A stretch of 64,000 nucleotides of DNA from Crotalaria pallida (Eukaryota; Streptophyta; Magnoliopsida; Fabales; Fabaceae). Under the pieces are notes generated by a model. It had not been told where the DNA came from, searched no databases, and was given only the letters and a program-made list of their open reading frames with translations. Location of the stretch: positions 62,418,660 through 62,482,659 of the forward strand of contig CM075649.1 in NCBI GenBank assembly GCA_037953625.1, read 5' to 3'. Below, in pieces: positions 21,018-30,457 of this stretch. The position numbers and the translations under genes were made by a program. Numbering within the stretch: the first letter of the stretch is position 1; each line of letters begins with the position of its first letter.

Positions 21018-22103
21018 CTAACGTGTACCTCCAACCAACTCATCAGCTTCTGTCACTTCTTCGCCATCGAGGGTGTATAATTTTCCCTTTTTAGGTGGTC
21101 TGTCGTTACCATCTTTCTGCGCCTTAACTACGTTCACCTCTTTCTTCATTGTCCTTTGGGGACAAGTGACTGCATAATGGCCCGACTTCCCGCAATGATG
21201 GCAAAGTGCTTCTTTTCTATTCGGGTTCAGACTCCAACACACTCCCCTATGCATCTTGCCACAATGTTGGCAAGTGGGAATGGGACCATACGCATTCACT
21301 ATCTGTGCAGGTGCCATGGGAACTAGTGCCCTAGGTGAAGGATATGGTTCTGACTTCAGGATTGGTCCCTTATCCTTAATTGGACCACCACTTCCCTGCC
21401 CTGTCCTGCTTTTATCTTCCGACATCTTCCTCTTAAGACCCTTCTCATAAGTGCTTGCCATGTTGACCAAGCGGGCCAAATTGTCAATATTGTGATACTC
21501 GCAAGAGAGACGAATATCACTTCGAAGCCCAGCTTCAAACTTAACACATTTGCCGCGCTCACTTGCATCCCGATAGTCAGAAAAACGAATAAGATCTTCG
21601 AACCGAGCTGCATAATCTCCAACCGACATAGAACCTTGAGTCAATTGGAGAAAAGCAATCTCCTTCTCCCACCTAATATCTTCAGGGAAATACTTCCCCA
21701 GGAAAAGATCCTTGAACACTTCCCAAGAAACAACCAGATTGGCTGCAACCAATCCCCTCCTTTGCTGATCCCACCAATGCTCAGCCTCATTAGTCAGCAT
21801 GAATTCAGCCAATCGAACATGCTGCTCCTTGGGTGGGTGAATAGAGCGGAGGGTCTTCTCGATCTCCTGAATCCATCTCTGGGCTCCATCAGGGTCATTT
21901 CCACCCTCGAAACGAGGTGGATCATTCTTTCGAAACCTAGCCATCCAGTCAACCTCAACTGGAGCTGGTTGCAGAGCTGCTGCTGCTGCTGTGGCTGCTG
22001 CTGCTGCTGCAGCTGCCATCTGTTCTCCCTGTTGCTGCTGCATCTGAGTCAGATGCTCCAGAATGGCTGCTAGACCATCATTTCCTACCCTTCTTCCAGC
22101 CAT
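21018..22103 (-). CDS. Gypsy-C Gag polyprotein, intact
   Basis: 361 codons from ATG 22103 (MAGRRVGNDG), uninterrupted. An alanine run covers residues about 30-44. The retrotransposon gag domain follows (WMARFRKNDPPRFEGG, NEAEHWWDQQR, FKDLFLGKYFPEDIRWEKEIAFLQLTQGSMSVGDYAARFEDL), at about residues 55-230. A CX2C-type knuckle variant CQHCGKMHRGVC and a standard CHHCGKSGHYAVTC knuckle follow, at about 280-315. It ends EADELVGGT, near where gag normally passes into protease, but a stop follows. Gag would assemble particles and bind RNA. An intact frame in an element without pol suggests recent activity or help from a related element. Confidence 0.92.
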   Translation of the reverse strand: MAGRRVGNDGLAAILEHLTQMQQQQGEQMAAAAAAAATAAAAALQPAPVEVDWMARFRKNDPPRFEGGNDPDGAQRWIQEIEKTLRSIHPPKEQHVRLAEFMLTNEAEHWWDQQRRGLVAANLVVSWEVFKDLFLGKYFPEDIRWEKEIAFLQLTQGSMSVGDYAARFEDLIRFSDYRDASERGKCVKFEAGLRSDIRLSCEYHNIDNLARLVNMASTYEKGLKRKMSEDKSRTGQGSGGPIKDKGPILKSEPYPSPRALVPMAPAQIVNAYGPIPTCQHCGKMHRGVCWSLNPNRKEALCHHCGKSGHYAVTCPQRTMKKEVNVVKAQKDGNDRPPKKGKLYTLDGEEVTEADELVGGTR

Positions 22104-22140
22104 ACTGTTTATCCACGGAGAACAGACGAGTAAGGCTTAC

Positions 22141-22143
<3 letters not shown>

Positions 22144-22181
<38 letters not shown>
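22144..22181. repeat. (TA)n microsatellite
   Basis: An uninterrupted TA run of about 38 bases in the Gypsy-C leader between PBS and gag. Confidence 0.95.
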
Positions 22182-22184
<3 letters not shown>

Positions 22185-22290
22185 GTACTATAAATATCTT
22201 ATAGAAATTCTAAACCATTACTATGAGCATCAATTACTCGCTAGGTGAGTAATCATTGGAGTTGCATAACTCCAAGGCCGAGGAGAAACT

Positions 22291-22302
22291 GCTCGGATAC
22301 CA
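22291..22302 (-). other. Gypsy-C primer-binding site
   Basis: The minus strand reads TGGTATCCGAGC, four bases inside the 5' LTR. It differs by one base from the usual TGGTATCAGAGC. Confidence 0.8.
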
Positions 22303-22786
22303 TAATTGTAACACCTAGGATTTATTACCCTTAATTCCCCTTATATTAAAAATACGGGCTTAAAAATTCCTTTTTATTTTAATGAAATCAACCGTCAAAC
22401 GGACGGAGTTTCGTTTGTTTATCAGACTTTTCTAAAATTTCACCTGTGAAAAACATTTATCAAATAAACATCCAGTAGCCATCAGGGCTTGCATCAAGAG
22501 TATATTTGCATCATATCGAGGCCCAAAGGCTCAAAATTATAAATTCTATATCAGAGTTAAAAGTAGCAGCGAAACACCAAGTTAGAAATATAAGTTCAAA
22601 GACCCTAAGCTTTAGCAAAAGTGATATATCCTAAGCCTCGCTCAAAAAGTATATACAACACATTTACATCAAAATAATATAGGAGGCTTAGGTCCAGTGC
22701 CATATCCTATCCCCTAACACCCCTACTCTCCCTGTAAGGGATAGTAATCCTGCTCGGCCGAATCTGGTGTATGCTCCAGCTCAGTA

Positions 22787-23860
22787 CTTGAAAAATGGTA
22801 AGGAGGTGAGCACTACACAATAAAGTAGGAATAGTAGTTTCTCATATGACATAATAACCGACCAAGCCAAACACATACAATTCAAGTAATTCATTTATTC
22901 ACTCACACACGGAAACAATAGTACAAACAAATGCCAACGATTCTTTTATCTCTAAACCTTCATCTTTTCTTTCTAATCAACTCATTCTTATTCTCTAATT
23001 TATCATGCTATAGGTCTACTTTATTTCCCCCTGTTTTAACCTTTTATCACGTCTGGTCGGTGCCGACCTTGCATTATTAAATATAAATGATCGCGCTGGG
23101 TCGATGTGACCTTCGCATTATTAAATATAAATGATCGCGCTGGGTCGATAAGACCTTTGCATTAATTAATTATAAATGATCGCGCTGGGTCGATAAGACC
23201 TTCGCATTAATAAGTTCTATTATCGCGCTGGGTAATATGACCTTCACATATCGCGCTGGGTACATATACCTTCGCTTTATTATGTTTTATTATCGCGCTA
23301 GGTAATATGACCTTCGCATATCGCGCTGGGTACATATACCTTCACATTATTATGTTTTATTATCGCGCTGGGTAATATGACCTTCGCATATCGCGCTGGG
23401 TACATATACCTTCGCTTTATTATGTATCTTTACCGCGCTGGGTCAATACGACCTTCGCTTTTATTAAATTTTCATTCATTTATTCATTCATAATTCCCTC
23501 TCTAACCTTCACTCCCCTTTCCTCCTCACTCTTAATCAATCCATTTTCCAAACATTGTCAAGACTAATCCCATACATTTATTTCCATAATCAATTATTCA
23601 TTTAACCATATTGCCATCAAAACGTCATCACAAACGATTTCCACAATTACACACTTAAGTTCAATCATACACATATTTAAAAAAATAATACTCATATACC
23701 CAATATCATGATCAATAAAAATTTCTTTATTTCCAAGCTTTATTCATTACTCATGTTTGCTACCCTATGGCTTTATGTCCTAACTAACACTTAACTCTTA
23801 GCAAGTATTATATACATACAAGAAACTTATCCCTAAATTAAGGTAATACTCACTCCTTAC
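22787..23860 (-). other. Putative LTR intron of Gypsy-C
   Basis: Minus-strand donor TTGAG/GTAAGGAG at 23861/23860 and acceptor-like CCATTTTTCAAG ending at 22787. A CTCAC branch-point-like word lies about 20 bases upstream of the acceptor. An alternative acceptor is TTATTGTGTAG slightly upstream. It encloses the minisatellite. Inferred only. Confidence 0.4.
23045..23460 (-). repeat. Hairpin minisatellite of Gypsy-C LTR
   Basis: About ten units, with plus-strand CGCGCTGGGT, 3-6 bases, then ACCTTCGC, at spacings of about 27 and 43 bases. Paired cores differ: GGTCGG with CCGACC (23055-23068), GGTC with GACC around GATAA, and GGTA with TACC around CATA (23259-23270). Some units (GGTAATATGACC) pair less well. 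Confidence 0.85.
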
Positions 23861-25017
23861 CTCAAAATATTAAGAGATAGAGTGTTTGCCCAACTTGTCC
23901 TAGCTTACAAATCTTGAAACCTTGAGCTTTCTCCACTTTGCTTTCCACCTCAAAAGAGGTACTATGCCAAAGTTGATGAATAACCTATTGTGAGGGTTGT
24001 AAAAAGAAAGGTTACTATTATCATCTGGCTACTTGTTAAAATCCATAAAATAGAGAGATTTTGATGGATTGAAGTTGGAGATCCAAAACATGAGAAGAGA
24101 GAGAGATATATATATCGATTTAGATAAAGAGAAAAAAGGAATAATTCCTTGAACTTATCCACTTACTTGAAGCTTGTTAGGAATATGATTATTGATGAGG
24201 GTGATGATCACTTCTGGTTTCTTGGATGAGTATTGATGAGAAGAGAAAAACAAACTCTAGAAGAGAGAGAAAAGGGCGTGGAGCTTGAGGGAAGAGAGAG
24301 AGAGAGAGTTTCCAACTCATGGTTCTTGATTGATGATGATGGAGATGATGGGTGATGCACTTGATTGATGAAGGAGATGATGGAAACCCTTTGATCTTGG
24401 ATGAAGATGGGTGAGCAACAAAGCCCTAGAGGAGAAAGAGAGGGATAGATCGATGATGAGAAGAGGGAGAGAGAAAGAGAGATACATGCTTCTCTTTTTC
24501 TTTTCTTTTTATGACCAAACTTAATCCTTAAGTTAAATTTGTGTGGCTAGGGTGATTTGCTTGGAGACAAAGCTAAAAAAGTGTGGTCCAAACGCACTTA
24601 TTTTTTTTCCAGATTTTCGCATAGGTAATCGATTACTGGCTCAAAGTAATCGATTACCCCTTTGATGCAACAATCCTAGTACATTCAATAGAGGCCAAGT
24701 AATCAATTATTCCAGTAAAATTAATCGATTATTTCACAAGGTAATCGATTACTTCCCTAAAGGTAATCGATTACCAATGCTGCAACTTTTAAATGTTCTC
24801 ACCAGAGGGCTTGTAATCGATTACCACCCTACAAGGTAATCGATTACACCATGAAAATTCCTATTTTGGTGGTTTTCTAGTTCCAATTCTTTTCCTTAGT
24901 CTTCCATACTCATCTAGGCTTGGATTACTACTTAAAATCCTCTCTTTAAACTTGATAATTCTCCTAAATGCTTGGCATAAATCACATTATACCGAAATTA
25001 AACTTAGGGATGTTATA

Positions 25018-25637
25018 GGAATCAGTTTTGATTTCAGCACGTTTTTCAAAATTTGAATAAAATAATCGATTACTTTGGTCATGTTAATCGATTACTTGCT
25101 CTTAGGTTTTTCACAAAAGTTGCAGCATTAGAATGTAATCGATTATTAGTTTCCAGTAATCGATTACTTGCACCTAAATGACCAGTTCAAGGAAGTAATC
25201 CATTACAAGAGTCTAATTAATCAATTACTTACTCTCTGGTTACAAGTTGCATTAAGTAATCGATTATTACAGAAGGGGTAATCGATTATTCCACAATAAA
25301 AATAGATTTTCATGAAAAGGTTGTAACCGAAGGTTTTCTCAAAACATTTTTCATAAAGAATTTCCTGGAGCAGATGTTTAAAAAGGCTTCTTCTAGGTTT
25401 TAAGAATAAAAACAAGTTTCATCATCATAACGTTGTAACTAAGTGCTTTAGAGAATATTAGATACCTTACAAAGTTTTCTAAGCCTAAAGACTAGATCTT
25501 CAACTTGCATAAACTTTGCAATCTTCAATGTACCTGAACCTGTTAAGAACATATATAAAAATGTGTTGTGTCATCATCAAAACACCAAGAGGGAAACTAT
25601 GAGTTTCAACACTCAATTTCAACAACCAACTGCAAGA
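25018..25637. other. Unassigned LTR-like DNA between Gypsy-C and the Tat-like element
   Basis: AT-rich, with about nine intact or degraded TAATCGATTA words at 25066-25290 and a TATA-like TATATAAAAA near 25552. GTCATCATCAAAACACC near 25570 resembles the sequence beside copia purine tracts. Probably part of a copia LTR that received both neighbours, but no boundary is visible. No gene. Confidence 0.45.
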
Positions 25638-26284
25638 TGATAGTTGGACGACCCCTGGCCGACCAAAGGCCTACGTTACAGAGACACACACCGACCTTTC
25701 ACATGTCGGAAACGTCTTGCCCAAACCGACCTCCAGCAGGACGACCCTTACACGGTTGCCAACCGACCTTTCACCCTGGACTTTCCCTTAGGAATTCTTG
25801 GGTGGCTCACTAAGGATAGATGGGTCGACCTGGCCTCGGGACGCCGTACAGGCCACATGTCACCCATCCCCCATGTCCTTAACGGGCTGGACATGAGAAG
25901 GGTACATGCTGCACTGTCCAAGTTCTAGAATATGTTGCGTTGTCCCCATTATGGAAGGATCCCATATATTTTGCAGATATTTTACAAAGCCTGACGTCAG
26001 CATGGAAACCCTAAAAAGGGTCTCCATACAGGCCCTATCCGTACACCCCATATAAAAGGCATAATGCTGCCTAGGGCTCAGGTACGTTCTCTCATCCCTA
26101 AGTTAACACTATTTCACACACTCTGTTGACAAGGGGAGACCCTGGGTATCCCAATTGGATATTCAGATATTTCTATGCACGTCATACATTAATTGCTTGA
26201 TTCTTCATTGATTCAAAGGCCATAAGACACTGGTTATAGGATCATAAAGATTAACCACATTTCCTTTATTTCATATCCACTACA
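25638..26284 (+). mobile_element. Tat-like element 5' LTR
   Basis: It ends TATCCACTACA directly before TTGGCGCC. It contains TATAAAAG at 26051 and the 19-base motif GGTACGTTCTCTCATCCCT at 26081, both shared with LARD-B1. CGACC words recur in the first 200 bases. About 647 bases if the left end is right. Confidence 0.7.
26051..26099 (+). promoter_or_regulatory. Tat-like LTR promoter module
   Basis: TATAAAAG followed 30 bases later by the conserved GGTACGTTCTC motif. The arrangement equals that at 9415-9462. Confidence 0.65.
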
Positions 26285-26305
26285 TTGGCGCCGTTTGTGG
26301 GGATC
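26285..26305 (+). other. Tat-like primer-binding site
   Basis: TTGGCGCCGTTTGTGGGG directly after the LTR. It differs in a few bases from LARD-B1. Confidence 0.75.
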
Positions 26306-26346
26306 AAATAACAAAGCATTCCCACCCCATTCTTTACCACACAAGC

Positions 26347-27940
26347 ATGGTCAACAGTATGGAACACAATGGTGGTGATAACCACCAGAAGGGGGACCGC
26401 AGCAGTGGCCCTGGGCGCGGACGTCCTAGAGGAAGGGGGTGAGGCCGTAGAAACCAGGGGGAGCCACCGCTTTGCCTCGAAGGATCAGAGGTTCCACCCC
26501 CACCTCCCGGGGTCACCACCGTTGGTGGAGGACGCAACCCTTTCGGAGGCAGGACAAGGGAGTACCCCCACCAATGCTTCATTGAATGGCTCGTGACATC
26601 TGATGAGGTTGAAACCGCCGCCTCCAAGCCTCCGCAGATCTCCTCCAGAGTCCAACCTTCAAGCAATGAAGGGAGGAGAACAGGAGCATAGCCTCACCGC
26701 TCCGCTGCAACAAACGCAGCAGGAACGGAGCGCAGGACGGAGAAGACGGAGGAACCCAGATCAAGGGCTTACAACGAGCCGAGGTGGTCTGAAGGAAGAT
26801 TCGAAACGCTTCAGGGCGGACCGAGACCGGCCCAATCAGAGGGTTACTCCCGTCAGTCCGCAAGCTCCACTAGACTTAGGACCGAAGAGATTATGGATGT
26901 CTTGAAAAGGCAAACAACCTTGATCGAGAGACAAAACCTGGTCATTTCCGACCTCCAGCAAACCACAATGGCACATATTGCCAAGATAAATCTTCCATTA
27001 CACACACCCTCGTCGGATAACCTGACATAGTTCTGCCACCACCTCCACCACTTACAGCCTCCATGGCTCCACCACAAATAATTTCACCTTCCTTTCTTAA
27101 CTCCTTCCCCACTTCTAGGATCTAGCCGAGAAAAACACTATGTTGTCCCACCTAGGACACCCTTTCACTGAGGACATTATGGCTTTCCAGACACCTCAAT
27201 GTTACCCATGGCCAGCGAACATCCCTAGGTACACGGGATCAACTAACCCTACCAACCACATCGCCAACTATGAATCGGCGATGGTCTACTATGGCGTAGG
27301 GGATAACATGAAGTGTCAGGCCTTCTCACTGACTCTGGATGAAGGTGCACTCACTTGGTTCAACACCTTGGCACTGAGGTCTGTCCGATCTTGGGACAAA
27401 CTAAAGCGTTCCTTCTTAAACAGGTATTCAATCAGCATGGCTCCCCCCCCAAATGGGATCACACCCTGACGGGGATAACGCAAAAAACGGGGGAAACACT
27501 AAGAGAATATATAACCAGATTCATGAACGTGGCCAACCACATCACGGGGCTGGAAGCGGGGTTCTCGGTCCTTCTTTGCATCCAAGGTCTCATTCCCGGG
27601 GTATTCCGGAATTCCTTGATCGGAAAGCCGCCCAAGAACATGAATGAACTCCGAGAGAGATCTCCGAAGTTTGTTAACCTAGAGGAGTTCTACCGAGGCC
27701 AAGCATGCAGAATTGCGGAAAAAGAAGAACAGTCCCCAGGGATGAAGGATGAGAAGTCTCGGGATGACATGAGGCCGGGGGGAGACAGAAAAGGCCCCCC
27801 GAGGGGAAAGTACAACGAGTACACTCCCCTGACCGTCCCGAGAATCCAAATTCTCAAAGAAACAATGACAACTGAAATGAGGAATGTAACAAGGCCTCCG
27901 GCCTTGAAGAAAACACACCAAAAAGACAAGTCCCAATTGT
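26347..27940 (+). pseudogene. Tat-like gag, frameshifted
   Basis: The coding potential starts at ATG 26347 (MVNSMEHNGG) but meets a stop within about 30 codons. The gag domain is read at 27140-27469 (MLSHLGHPFTEDI, YPWPANIPRYTGSTNPTNHI, FSLTLDEGALTWFN) and continues in another frame from about 27400 to 27942 (GETLREYITRFMNVANHI, GLEAGFSV, FVNLEEFYRGQ, then a basic tail). The shift falls near a C8 run at about 27446-27453. The gag type is that of Tat/Ogre gypsy elements. Its last codons overlap the H insertion. Confidence 0.85.
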
Positions 27941-28744
27941 AACGTCCTAATTTCTATATGCGGAAAATGCGGAAAATTTTTTTAAAAAGGTTTTGTGTGA
28001 CATCTCAGATCTTTTTACCATATAGAGTTAGACTTTATGAGTCTTAGTTAGAATGAATGTTTATGAGCTTTCCTTTAAGTTAATTCCTTGGTGTTATTTA
28101 ATTGCCTGATTGTTCATTTCTATGCCTTGATTCAGTTTTCTGTACATAGTTTCATTTTATTTTAATTGAATCTCCTTGTAAATGATTTGTATATGACTAT
28201 GTGTGTTTTATTAAGTTAAGTGTAGATTTTTATTTTTATGAGGGGTATATTAGTCCGTTAGAATTAGATTAGATAATATCTGGGCGGAAAAGATATTCCG
28301 GGAGCAAATCGGGCCACACATGTGCGACTGGGCCGCACATGTGCAACCCACAAGGACCATTGGGGTCCAAAACAAATTGAACCCCATAGACCCCTATAGG
28401 CGTCGCGACTACATAGAGGAAGAGAGGGGGAAATCAACTTCATTCATTCATTGTGTGGAAAGTGGAAACTCTAGCCTCCCCTTTCCTAGTTTTCTCTCTT
28501 CTTTATCTTTTCACCATCAATCACCAATCATTTCATCAATCCATACATAAACACCATAGATCACTATATCAAACCCAAGTACTCACTCTTCTACATAACA
28601 AATCACCATAATCACCTTCTACTCTTTTCGCGCGGTTGGATTCTCTTTCTTCTAGATAGGAGGATTCTCAAAAAGGAGTGCTAGACTAAGGAAAGGAGTT
28701 TGGATCTCTTGCTTTAAGAGAGGAGGGCTGGATTAGAAGAGGAG
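27938..28744 (+). mobile_element. LTR fragment H (gypsy-like), 5' part
   Basis: It starts TGTAACGTCCTAATTTC inside the Tat-like gag and is cut at 28744 by the TATAACACCCC end of G. It contains two GCACATGTGC-like palindromes (near 28315-28345) and a pyrimidine-rich leader-like segment (28470-28640). The 76-aa frame at 28320 has no domain. The remainder lies beyond the nested elements to the right. Confidence 0.7.
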
Positions 28745-29499
28745 TATAACACCCCAATTTGGACATAGAATTTTTCATAAAAAATTGCGCCATTTTTTTT
28801 ATAACCATTCTAAAACATTCCCTTTTAATTTATTCTCAAAAGATTAACTTTAACCAATATACATTACTTAACTTTGTTTACAAATATCCGAGATGTTATT
28901 CTATTCCAAACTGAGACATTACCATTACACATTCCAAAACTCCTTTCCTTAAAATATTATTTCCTCTAATGATTAATTGCGGAAAACATTTGATTACCTT
29001 TTAAAAATTCGACAAAAGACTTCAATTGAGAAGTAAAAGAATTTATTCTTATAATCGAGTAATTACATCAATTCAATTGTTTTACAAAAAGGTCACGACC
29101 CCTAAGGTCATGACATTTGATACAATAAAATACTGAATAAAAGCTCCAAGCCAAAACTAAAGATTACGTCAGTCTAATCAGAGCAGTCAGACTCAATCTA
29201 ACAATTGAGACCCAAGACAACATAAAACTTCTCGTTGTCGCTGCTCTCCAATACCGATGCCGCATCTGGGTCGAACTCCCAGTGACGATCAGCTCCGGAT
29301 CAAAGTCTCAACACATGCCATCCAATCAGCTTCGCTTCAAAATAATCCCAATGCACTATCCACTATTTGAAGCTTTCACACGACAATGACTTGATCTGCC
29401 ATCTGTGGACATCATTCCCAATGTCCACAGAGAAAGGGAAAGCAGAGAGAGTAAGAGATCCGAACGAATTAATCGTTGACGGCATGAACTTACTCTAAG
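28745..29499 (-). mobile_element. LTR fragment G (gypsy-like), 3' part
   Basis: The left end TATAACACCCC is a one-base variant of TGTAACACCCC. The minus-strand content resembles the final exon of the other Tekay-like LTRs (acidic-codon-like GCAGCGACAACGAGAAG, then an AT-rich end). It is cut at 29499 by LARD-F. Orientation is inferred. No gene. Confidence 0.6.
29402..29431. repeat. 11-bp stem hairpin in LTR fragment G
   Basis: TCTGTGGACAT, 8-base loop CATTCCCA, then the exact complement ATGTCCACAGA. Confidence 0.9.
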
Positions 29500-30449
29500 T
29501 GTAACATCCCGCATTTTTCCCGTACGTGCGTAAACGATTTTTAACAAAAGAAACCTTGAAATTATGTTTTCAGAAAAAGTATTTTTCGCAAGAAAGAAGT
29601 GAAGTGCTGATTTCCTTGGATTTTTGTAAACAAAATGTTTTATAGAAGAAAAATGAATGATTTTGTTGAGATGGAAAATGATTTGCTAAATTATGATTTT
29701 ATTAAAAGATGATTTTGTTAGAAATGAAATTTTTGATCTGTTATCTTTGAAAATTCGTAACTTTTAAACCGTAACTCGGATTTTCATGATCTTTATATGA
29801 AAACGATCGTCTTGAAACGAGGATTTTGAAAATTTAATTTTTAGAATTTTCTGGAGTGATTTATAAAAAATTATTTTCAGAGTTTAAGAAATACGAATTT
29901 TTAAGAAAAATGTGTTTTGTGATGTTGCCTTGGCATGAATTTTATGTGATGTATGTTTGATTTAATGTGTGTGATGTGTGATGCATGAAAATGATTATGA
30001 AAATGTGATTTCTTAGAATTAATTGAATTGTTGTGTGAATTAATAATTTTTAAGTAAATGTGAAATTGAAATGAAAATGCAAGATATGTATGTGCATGTG
30101 TATGTACTACGGTTTATATATGTGTATGTGTGTGCTATATGTATGTATGTGTGTATATCCGTGTATGTATGTGTATATAAGCCTAAGATCTTAGAAACTT
30201 GGGGAAGAGGAAACCAAATAGAATTAAGTTGGAACCAAGGAGTAACTAGATGATAAAAAAAAACCCTAACTAGAAACCAACTAATAGTTAGACCTAAGTG
30301 ATCCCTAAGACCTAACCTACTCCATCTTGTCTCCCCTTAATTTTGATAACATCCACCCATGCAATCTTTTGTGAAGACCAAATCGCCCTCCCTATTTGTG
30401 TGCTAGCCGAACCATTAGCCAAGGGCATGAGAGGAAGAGTGAATTTTCT

Positions 30450-30457
30450 TATAAATA
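30450..30457 (+). promoter_or_regulatory. LARD-F TATA box
   Basis: TATAAATA about 950 bases into the LTR, followed by a purine-rich, AGAGAAAG-type leader. The same sequence is at 38109-38116 in the right LTR. Confidence 0.65.

Larger units (their letters stand above)
19760..25017 (-). mobile_element. Gypsy-C: gag-only Tekay-like retrotransposon
   Basis: The right LTR (22307-25017) is complete. The left LTR fragment (19760-20331) matches 24447-25017, and its remainder is cut away by Copia-1. Between them are a PBS, an intact gag, and a 3' leader with the purine tract. Pol is missing entirely and the interior is only about 2 kb, so this is a gag-only non-autonomous element (TR-GAG type). The tract AAGTGGGGG and the preceding ACGAAATTCCAAT-like sequence match those of LARD-D. 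Confidence 0.92.
22307..25017 (-). mobile_element. Gypsy-C 5' LTR, complete
   Basis: 2711 bases from plus-strand TGTAACACCTAGG to GGGATGTTATA; the last C has become T compared with 20331. On the minus strand the order is TAATCGATTA cluster (24620-24850), a weak TATA-like CATAAAAAG (about 24505), a purine-rich leader, a donor (23860), a hairpin minisatellite (23045-23460), and an acceptor (22787). Confidence 0.92.
25638..27937 (+). mobile_element. Tat-like gypsy element, 5' part, truncated by H
   Basis: LTR, PBS and a frameshifted gag, then cut at 27937 by the TGTAACGTCC start of LTR fragment H. The continuation (pol, 3' LTR) is not in the window. The left boundary TGATAGTTGG is inferred from the TG...CA rule and is less sure than the right LTR end. 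Confidence 0.75.

Noticed and set aside
21492..22073. 193-codon plus-strand frame opposite Gypsy-C gag
   Set aside because: Antisense shadow of an intact gag. Its Cys and Ser runs come from the alanine repeat on the other strand.
30071..30253. 60-codon frame in the TG-rich part of the LARD-F LTR (also 37730)
   Set aside because: It encodes TG-repeat peptides upstream of the TATA box and is present only because the LTRs are duplicated.
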